Numbered from the stretch's first letter, positions 42,560 to 54,384 are shown. The stretch is 64,000 nucleotides of DNA from Ichthyophis bannanicus (GCA_033557465.1 CM066033.1:1356289834-1356353833), one strand, 5' to 3'. A program made the numbers and translations. The notes: generated by a model not told the origin, from the letters alone.

Positions 42560-45388
42560 ACAATCAAACACCACTCACTACCTTCACAACTCCATCCAAA
42601 CGATGCATCGAAGACACCATAGCAGCCATCAATACGTCCACAGCGCAATCTGATCCATGCCCAGCTTTCTGGGTCAAGGAACTCCGGACTGACCTCAGTC
42701 CCATCATATCCAGACTTATTCAACAATCGTTCACAACAGGTGATTTCCCACGCACCCTCAAACAAACTTCAATAAGACCTCTACTAAAAAACAACAAACT
42801 CGACCAACAGAAACCAGAATCCTACAGACCCATAGCAAGCATACCAATGCTTGCAAAAATAATGGAAAAGATAGTTCAGAGACAAATACAAGATCACATT
42901 GATTCCAACGCACCACTGGATCCATGCCAGCATGGATTTAGAGAATCTCACGGGGTTGAGACCCTTCTTACCACACTCTTCAGCAGCATAATATCAGGCA
43001 TCGACAATACCCGCCAAGGCTTTGTCCTTGTCTTCCTTGACATCGCGGCAGCGTTTGATTCCGTTAGCCATGAGCGCCTCCTAGAACGCCTCAAAGAAAA
43101 AGGAATCTCCGGTAAAGCACTCGAGTGGTGCAGGTCCTACCTCTCGGACAGATGGCAGCAGGTAAGATCCAGAAACACATCATCAGAACCATTCCACCAA
43201 AGCCAAGGTGTCCCACAGGGATCCTCCCTCTCCGCCTTACTATTCAATATATACATGCAACCTCTCTGCAACCTGATCCGGTCTTTCAACATTAACTGCA
43301 TGATATACGCAGATGATGTGCTATTATACACACCTTTTGCAACAGAAAACCCAGACCTCGAACCAATAACATGCTGCATAAACGAAATATCCAATTGGCT
43401 ACAATCCCAAAACCTCCGGATTCAACACAAGAAGACGGAGGTGATGTTCATTACAAGGAACCGTAACTTCACTGCCCCGACAGTACTGAAAGTGAAGGAA
43501 GCAGACCTCCAGACCAAATCAGCGATCAGATACCTCGGCATCACACTAGACCAGAACCTAAATATGCAGGCTCATATAAGTAACACTGTAAGGGCAGTAT
43601 ATCATAAAATTAGATCCCTTAGATACCTAAGATCTCTGCTGGAGCCAGATGATTTCAGGACTATCTATCAGGCACTAATTATCCCGCATTTCGATTATGC
43701 AAATGCAATACTTCAAGGTCTCCCCCAAACCACCCTAAACCCACTGCAAATGGCAATGAACACCGCAGCAAGAGTACTGCACGGAGCATCCAGGAAAGAC
43801 CATGTCACACCTATAATGAAACAACTCCATAGGCTCCCGATTCAAGGTGGAATAACGAGTGAGGTTATCAAATTTGCTGATGACACAAAACTATTTAAAG
43901 TTGTTAAAACCCAGGAGGATTGTGGAAAATTGCAAGAGGATCTTGATAAATTGGAAGACTGGGCATCAAAATGGCAGATGAAATTTAATGTGGAGAAGTG
44001 CAAGGTTATGCACCTAGGGAAGAACAACCCAAACTATGGTTACACGATGCAAGGTTCCACATTAGGAACCACCACCCAGGAAAAAGATTTAGGCGTCCTT
44101 GTGGATACCATGTTAAAACCCTCGGCCCAGTGTGCAGCGGCGGCCAAGAGAGCAAATAGAATGCTAGGTATGATAAGGAAAGGAATGGAAAATAAAACAA
44201 AAGATATTATAATGCCTCTATATCGTTCCATGGTGAGACCGCACCTTGAATATTGTGTGCAATTCTGGTCGCCGTATCTTAAAAAGGATATAGCGATTTT
44301 AGAAAAGGTTCAGAGAAGAGCCACCAAAATGGTAAAGGGGATGGAAGGCTACTCCTATGAAGAAAGGCTAAAAAGGTTGGGGCTCTTTAACCTGGAAAAG
44401 AGACGGCTGAGGGGAGATATGATAGAAGTCTATAAATTAATGAACGGAGTGGAACGGGTAAACGTAGATCGATTGTTTACCTTATCAGAATATAGAAAGA
44501 CTAGGGGACATGCAATGAAGCTACAGGGTAAACTATTTAAGACTAATAAAAGAAAATATTTTTTCACTCAACGTGTAATCAAACTCTGGAATTTGTTACC
44601 GGAGGATGTAGTAAAGGCTGTTAGTGTAGCTGGGTTTAAAAAAGGTTTGGACAAGTTCCTGGAGGAAAGGTCCATAAACCATTATTAAGAAGGGACCCAG
44701 GATATCAATGCTTGAACCAATACAAGCATTGTGGAACCTGTGTCCCTTGGGGAAACTGCTAGGTACGTATGACCTAGATTGGCCACTGTTGGAAACAGAA
44801 TACTGGGCTTGATGGACCTTGGTCTGACCCAGTATGGCATATCTTACATTCAAGACCTTGCTGCTCACCTTCAAAGCCACCAAAGGTCTCTCGTCAACTT
44901 CACTAACTGAGCTAATCCAGATGACACCCCACAACAGAGACAGAAGGTCAGTAGCTCAAAACACCTTGATAGTCCCAAGATCTATAACTCAATGCACCAA
45001 GTCAACATCCAGCAGGACTTTCAAACTTTATGCACCAGTGATCTGGAATAACCTCCCTCACAACATCAGATCAATCCCGGACATATTCCAACACTACCTC
45101 TTCCTCATACATTACCCTGAAACCAATAGAAACTCAGCACCATTTGCCGAAACCACCCATATCACCACTGTCTAAAACCATACAAACACATGATCAGCCT
45201 ACAAATTGTATATATTGTATATATTGTGGTTGTACATAGTTACCCTGTTAGCCAAGTTGAATATCCTGTTCATATGTAAACACAAAGTACTATTGGAAAT
45301 GTGTATGTTCACTGTTTATTGTAAACCGCGCTGATGCTGAATAGCGCGGTATAAAAGAGACTTTAAATAAATAAAATAAATTAAATAA
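42560..45388 (+). pseudogene. L2-like LINE ORF2, inserted in CR1, itself interrupted
   Basis: The well-preserved RT begins near 42840 (MLAKIMEKIVQRQIQDHI), with VFLDIAAAFDSVSHERLLER, GVPQGSSLSALLFNIYMQP, MIYADDVLLYTP (intact YADD), RYLGITLDQNLNMQAH, DFRTIYQALIIPHFDYANAI and LHRLPIQ (about 43840). It resumes at 44848 with TFKTLLLTFKATKGL and FKLYAPVIWNNLPHNIRS, a 3' UTR with GTAAACCGCGCTGATGCTG and an AAATA-type tail ending about 45388. The 42547-42840 part encodes the linker before RT. The 5' endonuclease is absent. The long open frame 42847-44688 is a chance fusion with the nested CR1. Confidence 0.9.
43847..44847 (+). mobile_element. Inner CR1 LINE, 5'-truncated, 1 kb
   Basis: Begins within RT: SEVIKFADDTKLFKVVKT, then DWASKWQMKFNVEKCKVMHL, EKDLGVLVDTMLKPSAQCA, YRSMVRPHLEYCVQFWSPYL, RRATKMVKGMEGYSYEERL and EKRRLRGDMIEVYKLMNGVE, all CR1 hallmarks, to stop TAA about 44688. 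Its 3' UTR ends TATGGCATATCTTAC. The 7-mer ATTCAAG on both sides (43840-43846 and 44848-44854) is the target duplication. The coding frame is intact over its length, so it is the youngest layer of the nest. Confidence 0.92.
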
Positions 45389-46640
45389 ATTGCATGCCCC
45401 TAGTCTTTTTATATTTTGATGACATAAACAATCAATCTACATTTACCCGTTCCACTCCATTCATTAATTTATAGATCATATCTCCCCTCAGCCGTCTCTT
45501 TTCCAGATTGAAGAGCCCTAACCTTTTTAGCCTCTCTTCATAGGAGTAACCTTCCATCCCCTTTACCATTTTGGTGGCTCTTCTCTGTAACGTTTCTAAT
45601 AACGCTATATCTTTTTTAAGATACGGCGACCAGAATTGCACACAATATTCAAGGTGTGGTCGCACCATGGAACGATACAGAGGCATTATAATATCCTTTG
45701 TTTTATTTTCCATTCCTTTCCTTTTGATACATAGCATTCTATTTGCTCTCTTGGCCGCCACTGCACACTGGGCAGAGGGTTTTAACATGTTATCCACGAT
45801 GACGCCTACATCTTTTTCCCGGGTGGTGGTTTCCAATGTGCGTTTTATTATGCATTTAGTTCCCAGCCCTCTCACGTGCATGATGACCGGGTTGCTGCAC
45901 CTCGTGTGGAGGAGTTGCAGTAGCCGTATGTATGGGCCGCTGCCCTCCACCAAGGAGCAGAAACCCAGCCATTGCCCTGATAACTTCCCCCCTTCATGGC
46001 TATCTGCAATATCAATAATCAATTCGCTATCCATTTCTTTGATTTGAGTTGGAGGCCTGTAGACTACACCAGTATGGATGATTGTGCCATCTCTCCTTTC
46101 CAACACAATCCATAGTGCTTCTTTTTCCCACGTCCCCTACATTTCAGCAGCTTTAATATTGCTTTCGACATATAGGGATACTCCTCCTCCTTTTCTACCC
46201 TCTGTCTCTTCTAAATACTGTAGATTATCGCCCGCTATGGCTATATCCCATTCATACAACTTGTTAAACCATGTTTCTGTAATGGCCACAATGCCCAAGT
46301 TCATTTCCACCATTAGGGCTTACAGGTCAGGAACTTTGTTGGCTAGGCTTTGAGCATTTGCTCTCATTGCTTTCCAGCATTTGTTGACTGGCTTGCATTT
46401 TGCATGTCTTTTGTTTTACATACCTCTTCCCACTTGTATGGGTTAATAGTGCAGCTATTTCCAATGTTATGTTTTTGCTGGGAGTGACATCCTGAACTTG
46501 TTCTTTTCCATCTGTCAACCCCTTTCCCTAGTTTAAATGCCTGTCGACATAATGCCTTAATTTTTTACTTAGGATCCTTTTCCCTGCAACAGAGAGATGT
46601 AGTCCATCAACACAGTATAGTCTCTTGTTGTTCCATCCAA
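45389..46640 (-). pseudogene. Outer CR1 LINE: endonuclease and RT C-terminal part
   Basis: Minus strand from 46640: DGLHLSVAGKRILSKKL (end of the ORF1 esterase-like region), then decayed ORF2 endonuclease with IVAITETWF, GRKGGGVSLYVESN and HTGVVYRPPTQ (about 46060). At about 45880 it jumps to the RT C-terminal part: EKDVGVIVDNMLKPSAQC, YRSMVRPHLEYCVQFWSPYL and EKRRLRGDM, down to 45389. Most of the RT fingers and palm are missing, an internal deletion of well over 1 kb compared with full-length CR1. Continues at 42559 across the L2-like insertion. Confidence 0.85.
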
Positions 46641-46680
46641 TGTTCCCTCTAAGCTTGCGCTTGAAATCATATAAAGGAAA
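46641..46680 (+). mobile_element. hAT MITE end fragment
   Basis: CCAATGTTCCCTCTAAGCTTGCGC matches the left terminus of the MITE at 5265-5612. No right end is found. Confidence 0.55.
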
Positions 46681-46889
46681 ATACAGCTAATGGGGCCTGT
46701 AATCTCCTCTGCATAATTGAAGCAAACACGTTAAAGGGTCTATAGACATATGGAGAGTAAATGGATTGATCTTATGTAGAACTGTTTGACCTCCTCGCAC
46801 AGTTATTATGCACCTGCTGTTATCTGGCATATTTCATGATAAAGTCCACAATACTCAGTCATAGTGAAGTAGCTAATTAAACATTTGTA

Positions 46890-47153
46890 TCATGGTCTTA
46901 CTTTGGATCTGGAACTGTAATAACATACTATTTTCACTTTCATAATAGCAATGCAAATTTTCATCAATAGTTTCACAGACCTGCCAGACTTAGACAGAGC
47001 TCTCTCTATCATGGCTTCACTCCATATGCAACAGAGTTTCTCTATAGTTTCTGTACTGTGACTAATAGGTTTTAGGAAGAGGCAGTTGTCCTGGGTCCAC
47101 CACAAGAGGCCCATTTGGCAAAGGTGAGTGACGTTGTCAGCATACATCAACAT
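46890..47153 (-). CDS. Unassigned 87-codon ORF next to ERV pol
   Basis: Open frame MLMYADNVTHLCQMGLLWW with Cys and Trp residues, directly downstream of the RNase H part of the retrovirus but in another frame. It may be decayed retroviral sequence or chance. Confidence 0.25.
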   Translation of the reverse strand: MLMYADNVTHLCQMGLLWWTQDNCLFLKPISHSTETIEKLCCIWSEAMIERALSKSGRSVKLLMKICIAIMKVKIVCYYSSRSKVRP

Positions 47154-48840
47154 GACATTATGCTTAGCATAGGTGTCATGGCTGTGTATATGTATGTGGT
47201 TTGAGCACCAATGATGTATGTAAATTTCTGCATAGCAGCATAGATAGCCAGTACATGTTTTTCACAGTTTCCCATTTTGAGTTCAGGAGAAGTGAAAACT
47301 CTGGAACAGAAGGCAATAGGGCGATCTACTCCTCCTAGGCGTTGTGTTAGAGCTGCACCTATACTGTTCTCTCCAACTACAGGGTACAGGAAAAAATGTT
47401 GTGTGTGATCTGGGTGTGCCAGAACAGGAGCAGAATTCAGAATGTGCTTTAATTTAGTTACAGCTTCTGTATGTTCTTCCTCCCAAACATAACTTTTACT
47501 TTTTAGCAGGGAGTAAAGTGGAGCTGCCACTTCAGCATAATTGTGCATGAAGTCACGACAGAAACCAGTGAGCCCTAGAAATGACTGGAGTGATTTCTGA
47601 TCTGTAGGAAGTGGAAGTTTCTGTATCAGCTCTATCCTCTGAGAATCTACAGATTTACCATCCTGGCCAATAGTAACCCCTAAAAAGGAAACCTGTGATT
47701 TGCACAGTTGAGCCTTGGCAGGATTAACTTTAAGACCAGCTTGTAAGAGGGCTTTTAAAACTTCTCTTACATGATTCCAGTGTACAGCTTCATTCTCAGA
47801 CTGAATCAGAATGTCATCTACATACTGAATTATATTATCTCTGCAGGACAATAGTAACAGGGCTTCCTGCATGTATTTATGAAATATTGAGGGGGAATCC
47901 TTATATCCCTGTGGAAGCACAGTCCATGCATATTGTTTATTCAGCCACTGAAAGGCTGTTTTGTACTGGCATTCATGGGCCAGGGACAGACTCCAAAACC
48001 CATTGGATATGTCTAAAACAGAGAAAAATTTACATTTGGGGTTCAGTTTAGAGATCATTTCAAGGTATGAGGCTACCACGGGCACTACAGATTTTGGAAC
48101 TTGATTCAGGGCACGGAAGTCCATAGTGAGCCTGAAGGAACCCCCCGGTTTAACTATCGGCCAGGCTGGTGAATTGCATGTGGAAGAAATAGGTCTAATC
48201 AGACCCCTCTCCTCCAGTATCTTCACAATTTTAGTCACTGGTTCTATAGCCTGATGAGGTACTGGGTATTGTTTCTGTGGTGGAGGATCCTCGCCTTCCA
48301 ACAGTATTTCTGTGTGCATTTTCCCACAATCTAACTTGTCTTGAGCCCAGACTGGAATATCAGCCACCTCTGAGGGAATTACACACAGATCATACAGCTG
48401 AGCTGCCTTGCTGCACTGAGTTGCTAACTGCATGGGAATGACTTCATGCACTAAAGTTTTAGAAGCACTTGAAGTTCCTGAATACTGCCACAATTTAAGA
48501 TTAGCCATATCCACCACCAAATTTAACTGGTTGAGAACGTCAATTCCAATTATTTCTTTTGGTGTGTTCACTATAGTGGAGGCAGTGGTTTCTAACATTT
48601 CCTTGTTTTGTTCACTGTGCACAGGGATACCCCATTTAAATGGGATAGCCACACATTTGGAAGCTGTGTCATTAATTCCTTGAATTTCATAAATTTCCAT
48701 ATTTTTCTGATCTGCAGTGGGAGAAGCTCTGTTTGTAAAACTAATTCCAGCCCCTGTATCTATTAAAGCTAGTTTATCCTGACCCCCCTATTCTACTGAT
48801 AACATTGGGGCATCCACAAGAGTCCAGTATCAAGGATGTT
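47147..48840 (-). pseudogene. Endogenous retrovirus pro-pol (protease, RT, RNase H)
   Basis: The protease start shows the active-site phrase LIDTGAGI near 48765-48740. RT follows: SFRLTMDFRALNQ (about 48130), FSVLDISNGFWSL, LPQGYKDSPSIF and catalytic YVDDIL (about 47835), then LGVTIGQDGKSVD and FLGLTGFCRDFMHNYAE (connection), and an RNase H beginning with GAALTQRL, PIAFCSRVF and ELKMGNCEKHVLAI. LPQG and YVDD usage favours a true retrovirus over Gypsy. The 517-codon frame 48700-47147 is open, but RNase H is truncated and no integrase or env is visible downstream. Minus strand, in line with gag above. Confidence 0.85.
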
Positions 48841-48986
48841 ACAAGCCTTAAACTGTATTCTGGGCCTGTATCTGTTTCATCATCCAGAGGCTCTGGAATT
48901 GAGTCCTCTGCTGAGAGAACGGAGGCAGGCTGGGCTATGAAGGCTTGAGACATTTTGATATCTGAACTCAAGAGGTCAGGACATCC
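48841..48986 (-). pseudogene. ERV gag-pro junction
   Basis: Minus-strand frame with SIPEPLDDETDTGPE, acidic, between gag and protease. A frameshift separates it from both. Confidence 0.45.
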
Positions 48987-50497
48987 CTATGCACTAGCCT
49001 TGTGTTTGTCCTGAGCTGCTTGTATGTCCTGTTTTAATTTATCTATTTCTATCTGCAGTATGTGTTTGTCTTGTTCCCATTTAATTTTCTCCTTTTCTAA
49101 TCCATCTCTCTGTGCTTTGAGCTCTTGAAAGGGGATGTAACCTGAGGAATTTCTAAAAGTACCTCTGCTTTGTCCTCTCCAAGGTGTCTGTCCCCTGTAT
49201 CCTTTGTCTGTGTTTTTTGTGTATTGGGAGGATCCCTCAGCTTGCCACTTCCGTGCTTCTGATACTGTTATGACCTGCGAGGGCTGGGTCTTCCAAACAA
49301 ACCCAATTCTGAGCATTAAAGTATCAAAAGGGGTTGCTTTAGGGTCTTCAGAAAATATCAGAAGGTGTTTTGTAATCTCAGGGGATAGCAATTCTAATAA
49401 AAATGTTTTATGCGTGCGCTCCCCATAATCTTCTGAATTGGGCCAGGACTCCTGCTCATTAAGAACTGCTTTTAAAATCCAGGCTCTATATGCAAACTCT
49501 TCCAGTGTATCATTTGGTAGAGGTGAAATAATTTTAAATACTTGCATTGGGGAACAGTGAAATAGTTTCTCAATGCCCCTTTTAACCAACTGGTATGGGT
49601 GAGTGAGAGAGCCAACTTTATAATAGTGTGGCCCCAGAGCCAGATGCATAAGTCTATCAAAGTCTGATTGTTTTCTTCGGTATTTCCCTAGACCCCAGTG
49701 AATCAGAATATCAGTGGCCCATTTGCACCAGTAATTAACATTAAAAGGCATAGGGCCAGTTTTCTCAACTATTCTTTCCATGTCTCTGTCTTTTAAATTG
49801 TCCTGCAGCATCACTTTAACTGGTGCTCTGAGTTCAGTACTGGGTGCCATGTCTGAGTCATCTGAATTATCCTCCTGACACAGATCCTGATTATTGCTCT
49901 GTTCTGGCTGAGATAAACTATTAGGATTTTCTTCCTCTATGCTGTTTTCCTCTGTATTTTTCCCAGTCCTAAGTCCAGCTATGCATGCATTTGTATTATT
50001 TTGTTTCTCAATAGCTTGGATGCATGGCTTATAGGGTGTGTCATAGGTATAGGAGGATGAGGGAGAGATGGGTGTTGGCTAGGGCGTATATTTCTTTTGT
50101 CTTTCAGAGGCCAATTGATCCTTAACATGCCTCAATTCAAGTTTAAGTGCTTCTAATTGCTCACTAACAGTTATAAAAGAATTTGTGGCTTGTATCACCT
50201 GAGTCCTTTGTATGGCAATGCAACTTTGTGCCTCCTCAAGGTCTTTGGTCAATTGGGTACATTGAGAAGTCAGTTCAGTATTGTCCTGTTTCATGCTAAT
50301 GAGCCCCCTGCACATGCCTTGGATAAAAAGCATTTTCTTTTATTTGTCTTCTTTTTGAATTCTTGATAATGGTTTAACATTTGTCTTTGAATATTATACC
50401 ATGATGACTCAGGGAATTCACCTTCAAAGGGACCACCTTTCCTCTTACAGTATGTCAGTACTATTTGTTTCAGTTCTTTAAAATCAAAGGCTTCCAT
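48987..50497 (-). pseudogene. Endogenous retrovirus gag, frameshifted
   Basis: Three open blocks: 50497-50291 starts MEAFDFKELKQIVLTYCKRK, a matrix-like N-terminus; 50333-50079 is a strong heptad-like coiled coil (EEAQSCIAIQRTQ, EQLEALKLELRHVKDQLASE); 49850-48987 is the capsid-like region, with PFNVNYWCKWATDIL, YQLVKRGIEKLF, LEEFAYRAWILKAV and a Gly/Arg-rich GYRGQTPWRGQSRGTFRNSS in place of an obvious CCHC zinc knuckle, then a second Lys/Glu-rich helix. Assigned to gag by position 5' of protease and overall architecture. The lineage is not resolved. Confidence 0.65.
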
Positions 50498-51640
50498 ATT
50501 TGAGACTGCAGAAAGGCTGTAGTTGGACTATCTCAAATGTGCAACCTTGGAAGGAGGAATGCTCACTTTTATGAAGAAGTGAGACTTAGAATTATAGTTG
50601 GAATGGCATAAATTTAATGGGTGTTCAGTAAAGAGTAAAGACCACGCCTTAAAATTATACCTATTCAATGAGGGAATGTTTGCCTGTGTACCACTTCCAA
50701 ACTAAAGCTTGACTATCTCTCTGTCTTTTCTTAGCAGCTCAAATACTAGAAAAAAATCTGTGCCTTGTAACAAACCGTAACAAGCCTCTACCTACAAATA
50801 AGAAAATTGCAAGCCACTCTATGTAATGTCCCCAGGTGTAGGTAATATTAAAATTCTGGATTATTACAGAGCCTTTTGACAATAAAAATCTCACCTTGTC
50901 TAACCCACAAAACAAAGGTATCACTGGAACTTTTCACTAAATCCAGCCTGTAACCAAAATTGTAAATTGTAAATGGTAACAAGGGCTTTTGATTTTCCTG
51001 TCGCACCCTGTCTGAAATCCACTTTAATGTATCAAACAAAATTATTACTTACTCAACTAGAGATCTGCTGTGAAGTCTGAGACGGCCCCCATAAAATGTA
51101 ATCTTCTGAATATGTAATCTTCTGGTCTACTCTCCGTTTGGTCCTGGGTTCATTTAAGATAAAGGGTCTTAGCTTCTGCCCTGAGCCACAAGGAGGGTAC
51201 ATCTCCATCGAGCAGCCTGATTGGCATCGGCAAAAGGGAGCAGGCAGGTAAGCCACTCCCTGCTCCCCTTCACCAAGGCCAATCAGGCTGAAGAACAACA
51301 TTGGCGGGACATTTAAAAGTGCAGCACTTCCAGGTGCGCCTGCACCTGAGGACCTCGCTAGAGGGCCCTTTGGCGTGGCCTTTAGGCGTGGACCATCATG
51401 GGAGGAAAAGAAAGCAGAAAGATAACCTGGCAATCACAACTCACCAAACTTATCAAACATATCTCACCTACAGATCACCAAGATACTCACCGAACCCCTC
51501 AAAAAAAGCCAGCTACAGTAAGATATGAACATATGGGAGCTTGGCTTCCCCATCCAACATTTCCGAAAACAAAACCCTTTGCTAACACTATCTCAGCAAT
51601 GTTTGCTTTATTTATGAGCCCTATTGTTTCCTGGCTGTTC
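50498..51640. other. Presumed ERV 5' leader/LTR region, not delimited
   Basis: This is where a 5' LTR should lie on the minus strand. I could not find a matching second LTR near 46.7-47.1 kb nor a clear primer-binding site, so LTRs are not called. A hairpin with GCCTGATTGGC / GCCAATCAGGC and GGGAGCAGG / CCTGCTCCC is at 51206-51295. Confidence 0.35.
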
Positions 51641-52078
51641 ATGTAGGATTGCAGTTAGGCGTGGCAGGTCCTGCCCCACCCACACATCCCCAGCTCCATA
51701 CTGTTGTCACTGTTCAGGGGGTATACATGTTTGGCCCCCACAGGTGCATGCCAGTAGGTGTGGTGCCACTGGTGCCTGAACATATTGCTGAATGTGTGGA
51801 GCAAAGGGCACCCCAGCGGTGCACACATGGGGTGCACCTGCCTCTAATGGGTATGATCACGGGTAGATATGCAACCATGCAGCATTACATGGTGGATGGG
51901 CCACCCACCGTGTGCCCTGGTTGAATGTATGCAGTGGGAGGGTGAAGCACCATTGGTGTAGCACAACACTTGCCCCCCTGCCACTCAAAGGGGACTTGGG
52001 GGGGATAGTTGGTGGTACTCCTGAGGCCTCGACTGACCGTTGACCATGTTGCATTCCCCCACAGGTTCCAGTTAGAGA

Positions 52079-53521
52079 ATGGATCAAGACAGGACCAGAT
52101 CTGTGATCGCTGCTGCCCTTCTTGTGCTCGCTGACCATGAGCGCCACTGCACCTCACGCCACCACCCATATGCCAGGGTCCCCAGGCCCCATTCCCAGTA
52201 CCTTGATCTCAGTGACGAGCTGTGCCGAACCAGGTACAGATTCAACTGCAAGGCGATACATAATCTGCTTCAGGAGCTGGGGCCACAGCTCGCTGCATTG
52301 ACACACAGACAGGACAAAGAAAGGACACAGCTCTGGCATTCCTGGGGACTGGCACATTCCAGTATGTCATGGGAATGGCATGGGGGGTGAGCCAGGCGGC
52401 AGTAATGTGTAGCATCACCCAATTCCTGGATGCCTTCGTGGGACATGCTGCCGACTACATCTCCTTCCAAAGCACCCCACAGCAGCAGTAGCAGACCTTC
52501 AGTGAGGTGGCAGGGTTCCTATCAGTCCTCAGGGCCATTGACTGTACCCATATGGCCCTCCACCCACCATGCTGGCATGAGGCAGCCTTCCGGAACTGGA
52601 AGACGTACCACTCAATGAACATGCAGGTCATATGCAATGCCCACATGGAGATCTTGGATGTTGTGGCATGCTTCCCCGACTCTGCCACAATTCCTACATC
52701 CTGGGATAGTCAGGGATACATGATGTCTTTGAGGGTGGCACAATCACCGGTGGCTGGCTGCTTGGTGAGTAGACACAGGTAAGTGTTGCAGACACATGCA
52801 TGCATATCCACAGAGGCACAAGGGCATGGTTAGCCATGGGCCTGCAGGCAGGCCATGCCCACAGGGGGTCCACACCATGGCTGTGGGCTGTTCATATGTG
52901 GCAGGAGGGCTACAGGTACCACTACCAGGGCATGGTGGGGGGGCCAGCTACACCAACAGCATGGATGAGGTGGGGGTTGGGGATGCGCCATAGCAGGAAT
53001 GCTCAGGCATGGGTAGTGGGGAACCACATGGCATGGGTGAAGGGCACATGCATGTTGGGCCTGGTGGGGTGGCACCTGGTGCATGGCTATGATGACACCC
53101 GCATAGCTGGCCATGGCACTACTTGTTGACATTCCTGCCACTGTTCCTCTATGCAGGTGACAGGGGCTACCCACTGCAGGAGTGGCTCATGACCCCCCTT
53201 GTCCACCCATGCACTCCAGTGGAGATGCACTAGAACCGGTCCCACCAGCTGACACACTCCATCATAGAGCGAACATTTGGGCTTCTCAAGAGCCAATTCC
53301 ACTGCCTTGACAGGTCTGGTGGGGAGCTGCTCTATGCCTCAGAAAAGGGTTGCAACATGCTACACAATACATCCTTCATCGGAGGCAGCCCAAACCTGAT
53401 ACCATGGTCAGCAATCCCGAGGGCAAGGAGGATGACATGGTGGCACCTCGGCCATCACATGGTCCTACATATCAATGTGCTGTGGTGACGAGGAGGTCTC
53501 TCATAGAGACATACTTTGTTT
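52079..53521 (+). pseudogene. PIF/Harbinger transposase, degenerate second copy
   Basis: Exon 1 (52079-52764) has HSQYLDLSDELCRTRYRFNC, then after frameshifts RAIDCTHMALHPP (first Asp kept) and CHNSYIL, where the second catalytic Asp is Asn. It ends GGWLLG at a GTGAGT donor. Exon 2 (53157-53521) starts GDRGYPLQEWLMTP after GCAG, has an in-frame stop, SIIERTFGLLKSQFHCLDR (Glu kept) and ends LIETYFV with TGA. The intron is at the same position and phase as in the copy at 13539-16011, but coding identity is modest, so these are different subfamilies. Not functional. Confidence 0.85.
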
Positions 53522-53644
53522 GAGGTAGGCAGCCTGTGCCACTGGGACTGGGGGGTGGGTGGCAGGGATGGGCAGCTGCAGCCATGCCCCATCGACAGAA
53601 GGCCATTCTGGCCATCCTGACCCTTTGTGTGCCCTGTCAGAATC

Positions 53645-53650
53645 AATAAA
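53645..53650 (+). terminator. Polyadenylation signal after transposase copy 2
   Basis: AATAAA about 125 bp downstream of the transposase stop codon. Confidence 0.4.
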
Positions 53651-54384
53651 AGGTATAAAATCAAAAATAAAAATATAATAACTAGAAAACCAAACCGCTA
53701 ACATCTGTAATCACCAAATAATAACCACAGAAATAAAATACAGATATATGTAATGTGCTATAATTTTGTCTACAGTAAAAAAGTAAAAAATAAGACCTCT
53801 TATTGATTTTAATTAATGTTTATATTGTTTATTCATTATATTTATTTGATGTGTTTTAATTGTTACTGTTTGTTTCTTTGAGGTTTGCACCCTTATAATA
53901 CACTCCTGAAGAAGGCCGTAAGGCCGAAACGCATAGGGGCAATAAAGAAAAGGGTTTTTCCAAACCTGAAAAACCTGCCGGTCTGGGTATTTGTTCTTTT
54001 TGTTCCTGGGCCTGCATGTGTACACATCTTGGCCCACCATGTTGTGAGCCATTCAGGCCACTGCAGTCAGTCCCCACCCACCCAGCCCCTCACCACTACA
54101 TGCTCTCCAGCCCCAGGTGACCTGGGCCAATATCCGTATCAGCCCTTCATGTCCAGGACCACAGACCATTCACTGCCCCCTTTCTCCACCACCACCCGGA
54201 CCCTTTCCCATGCCTGGCTTGCCTCTTGGTATGGCCACCATGTACATACCGAGAGGTTTGTCAGGGTCAGCAGAGGTGGCTGGTTGGCAGGGATGGATGT
54301 CCACATGGGACCCCCATCCACACTGTTCAGGCCTCAGAGTGACCTCCTATATGGATATAAACATGGACACAGTGTTTCAAACTA
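53651..54384. other. Non-coding DNA with hammerhead-like core
   Basis: AT-rich to about 53880, then a phrase with CTGAAGA, the short stem GGCC-GTAA-GGCC and GAAAC (53906-53930). The rest is CA-rich and unclassified. Confidence 0.4.
53906..53930 (+). ncRNA. Hammerhead-ribozyme-like core (weak)
   Basis: CTGANGA, a 4-bp GGCC stem with GTAA loop, and GAAAC occur in hammerhead order. One extra A lies between CTGAAGA and the stem, and I cannot pair convincing stems I and III. Such cores occur in Penelope-like elements and satellite DNAs. Treat as a lead only. Confidence 0.25.

Noticed and set aside
42847..44688. Single 613-residue reverse transcriptase gene
   Set aside because: The frame crosses a LINE-in-LINE insertion marked by a duplicated ATTCAAG. 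The two halves belong to different LINE clades and RT motifs appear twice.
46327..46518. Independent small gene (minus)
   Set aside because: It falls within the decayed CR1 ORF1/endonuclease region and is a leftover open stretch.
50498..51060. 5' LTR of the retrovirus
   Set aside because: No matching 3' LTR, TG...CA boundaries or primer-binding site could be established by eye.
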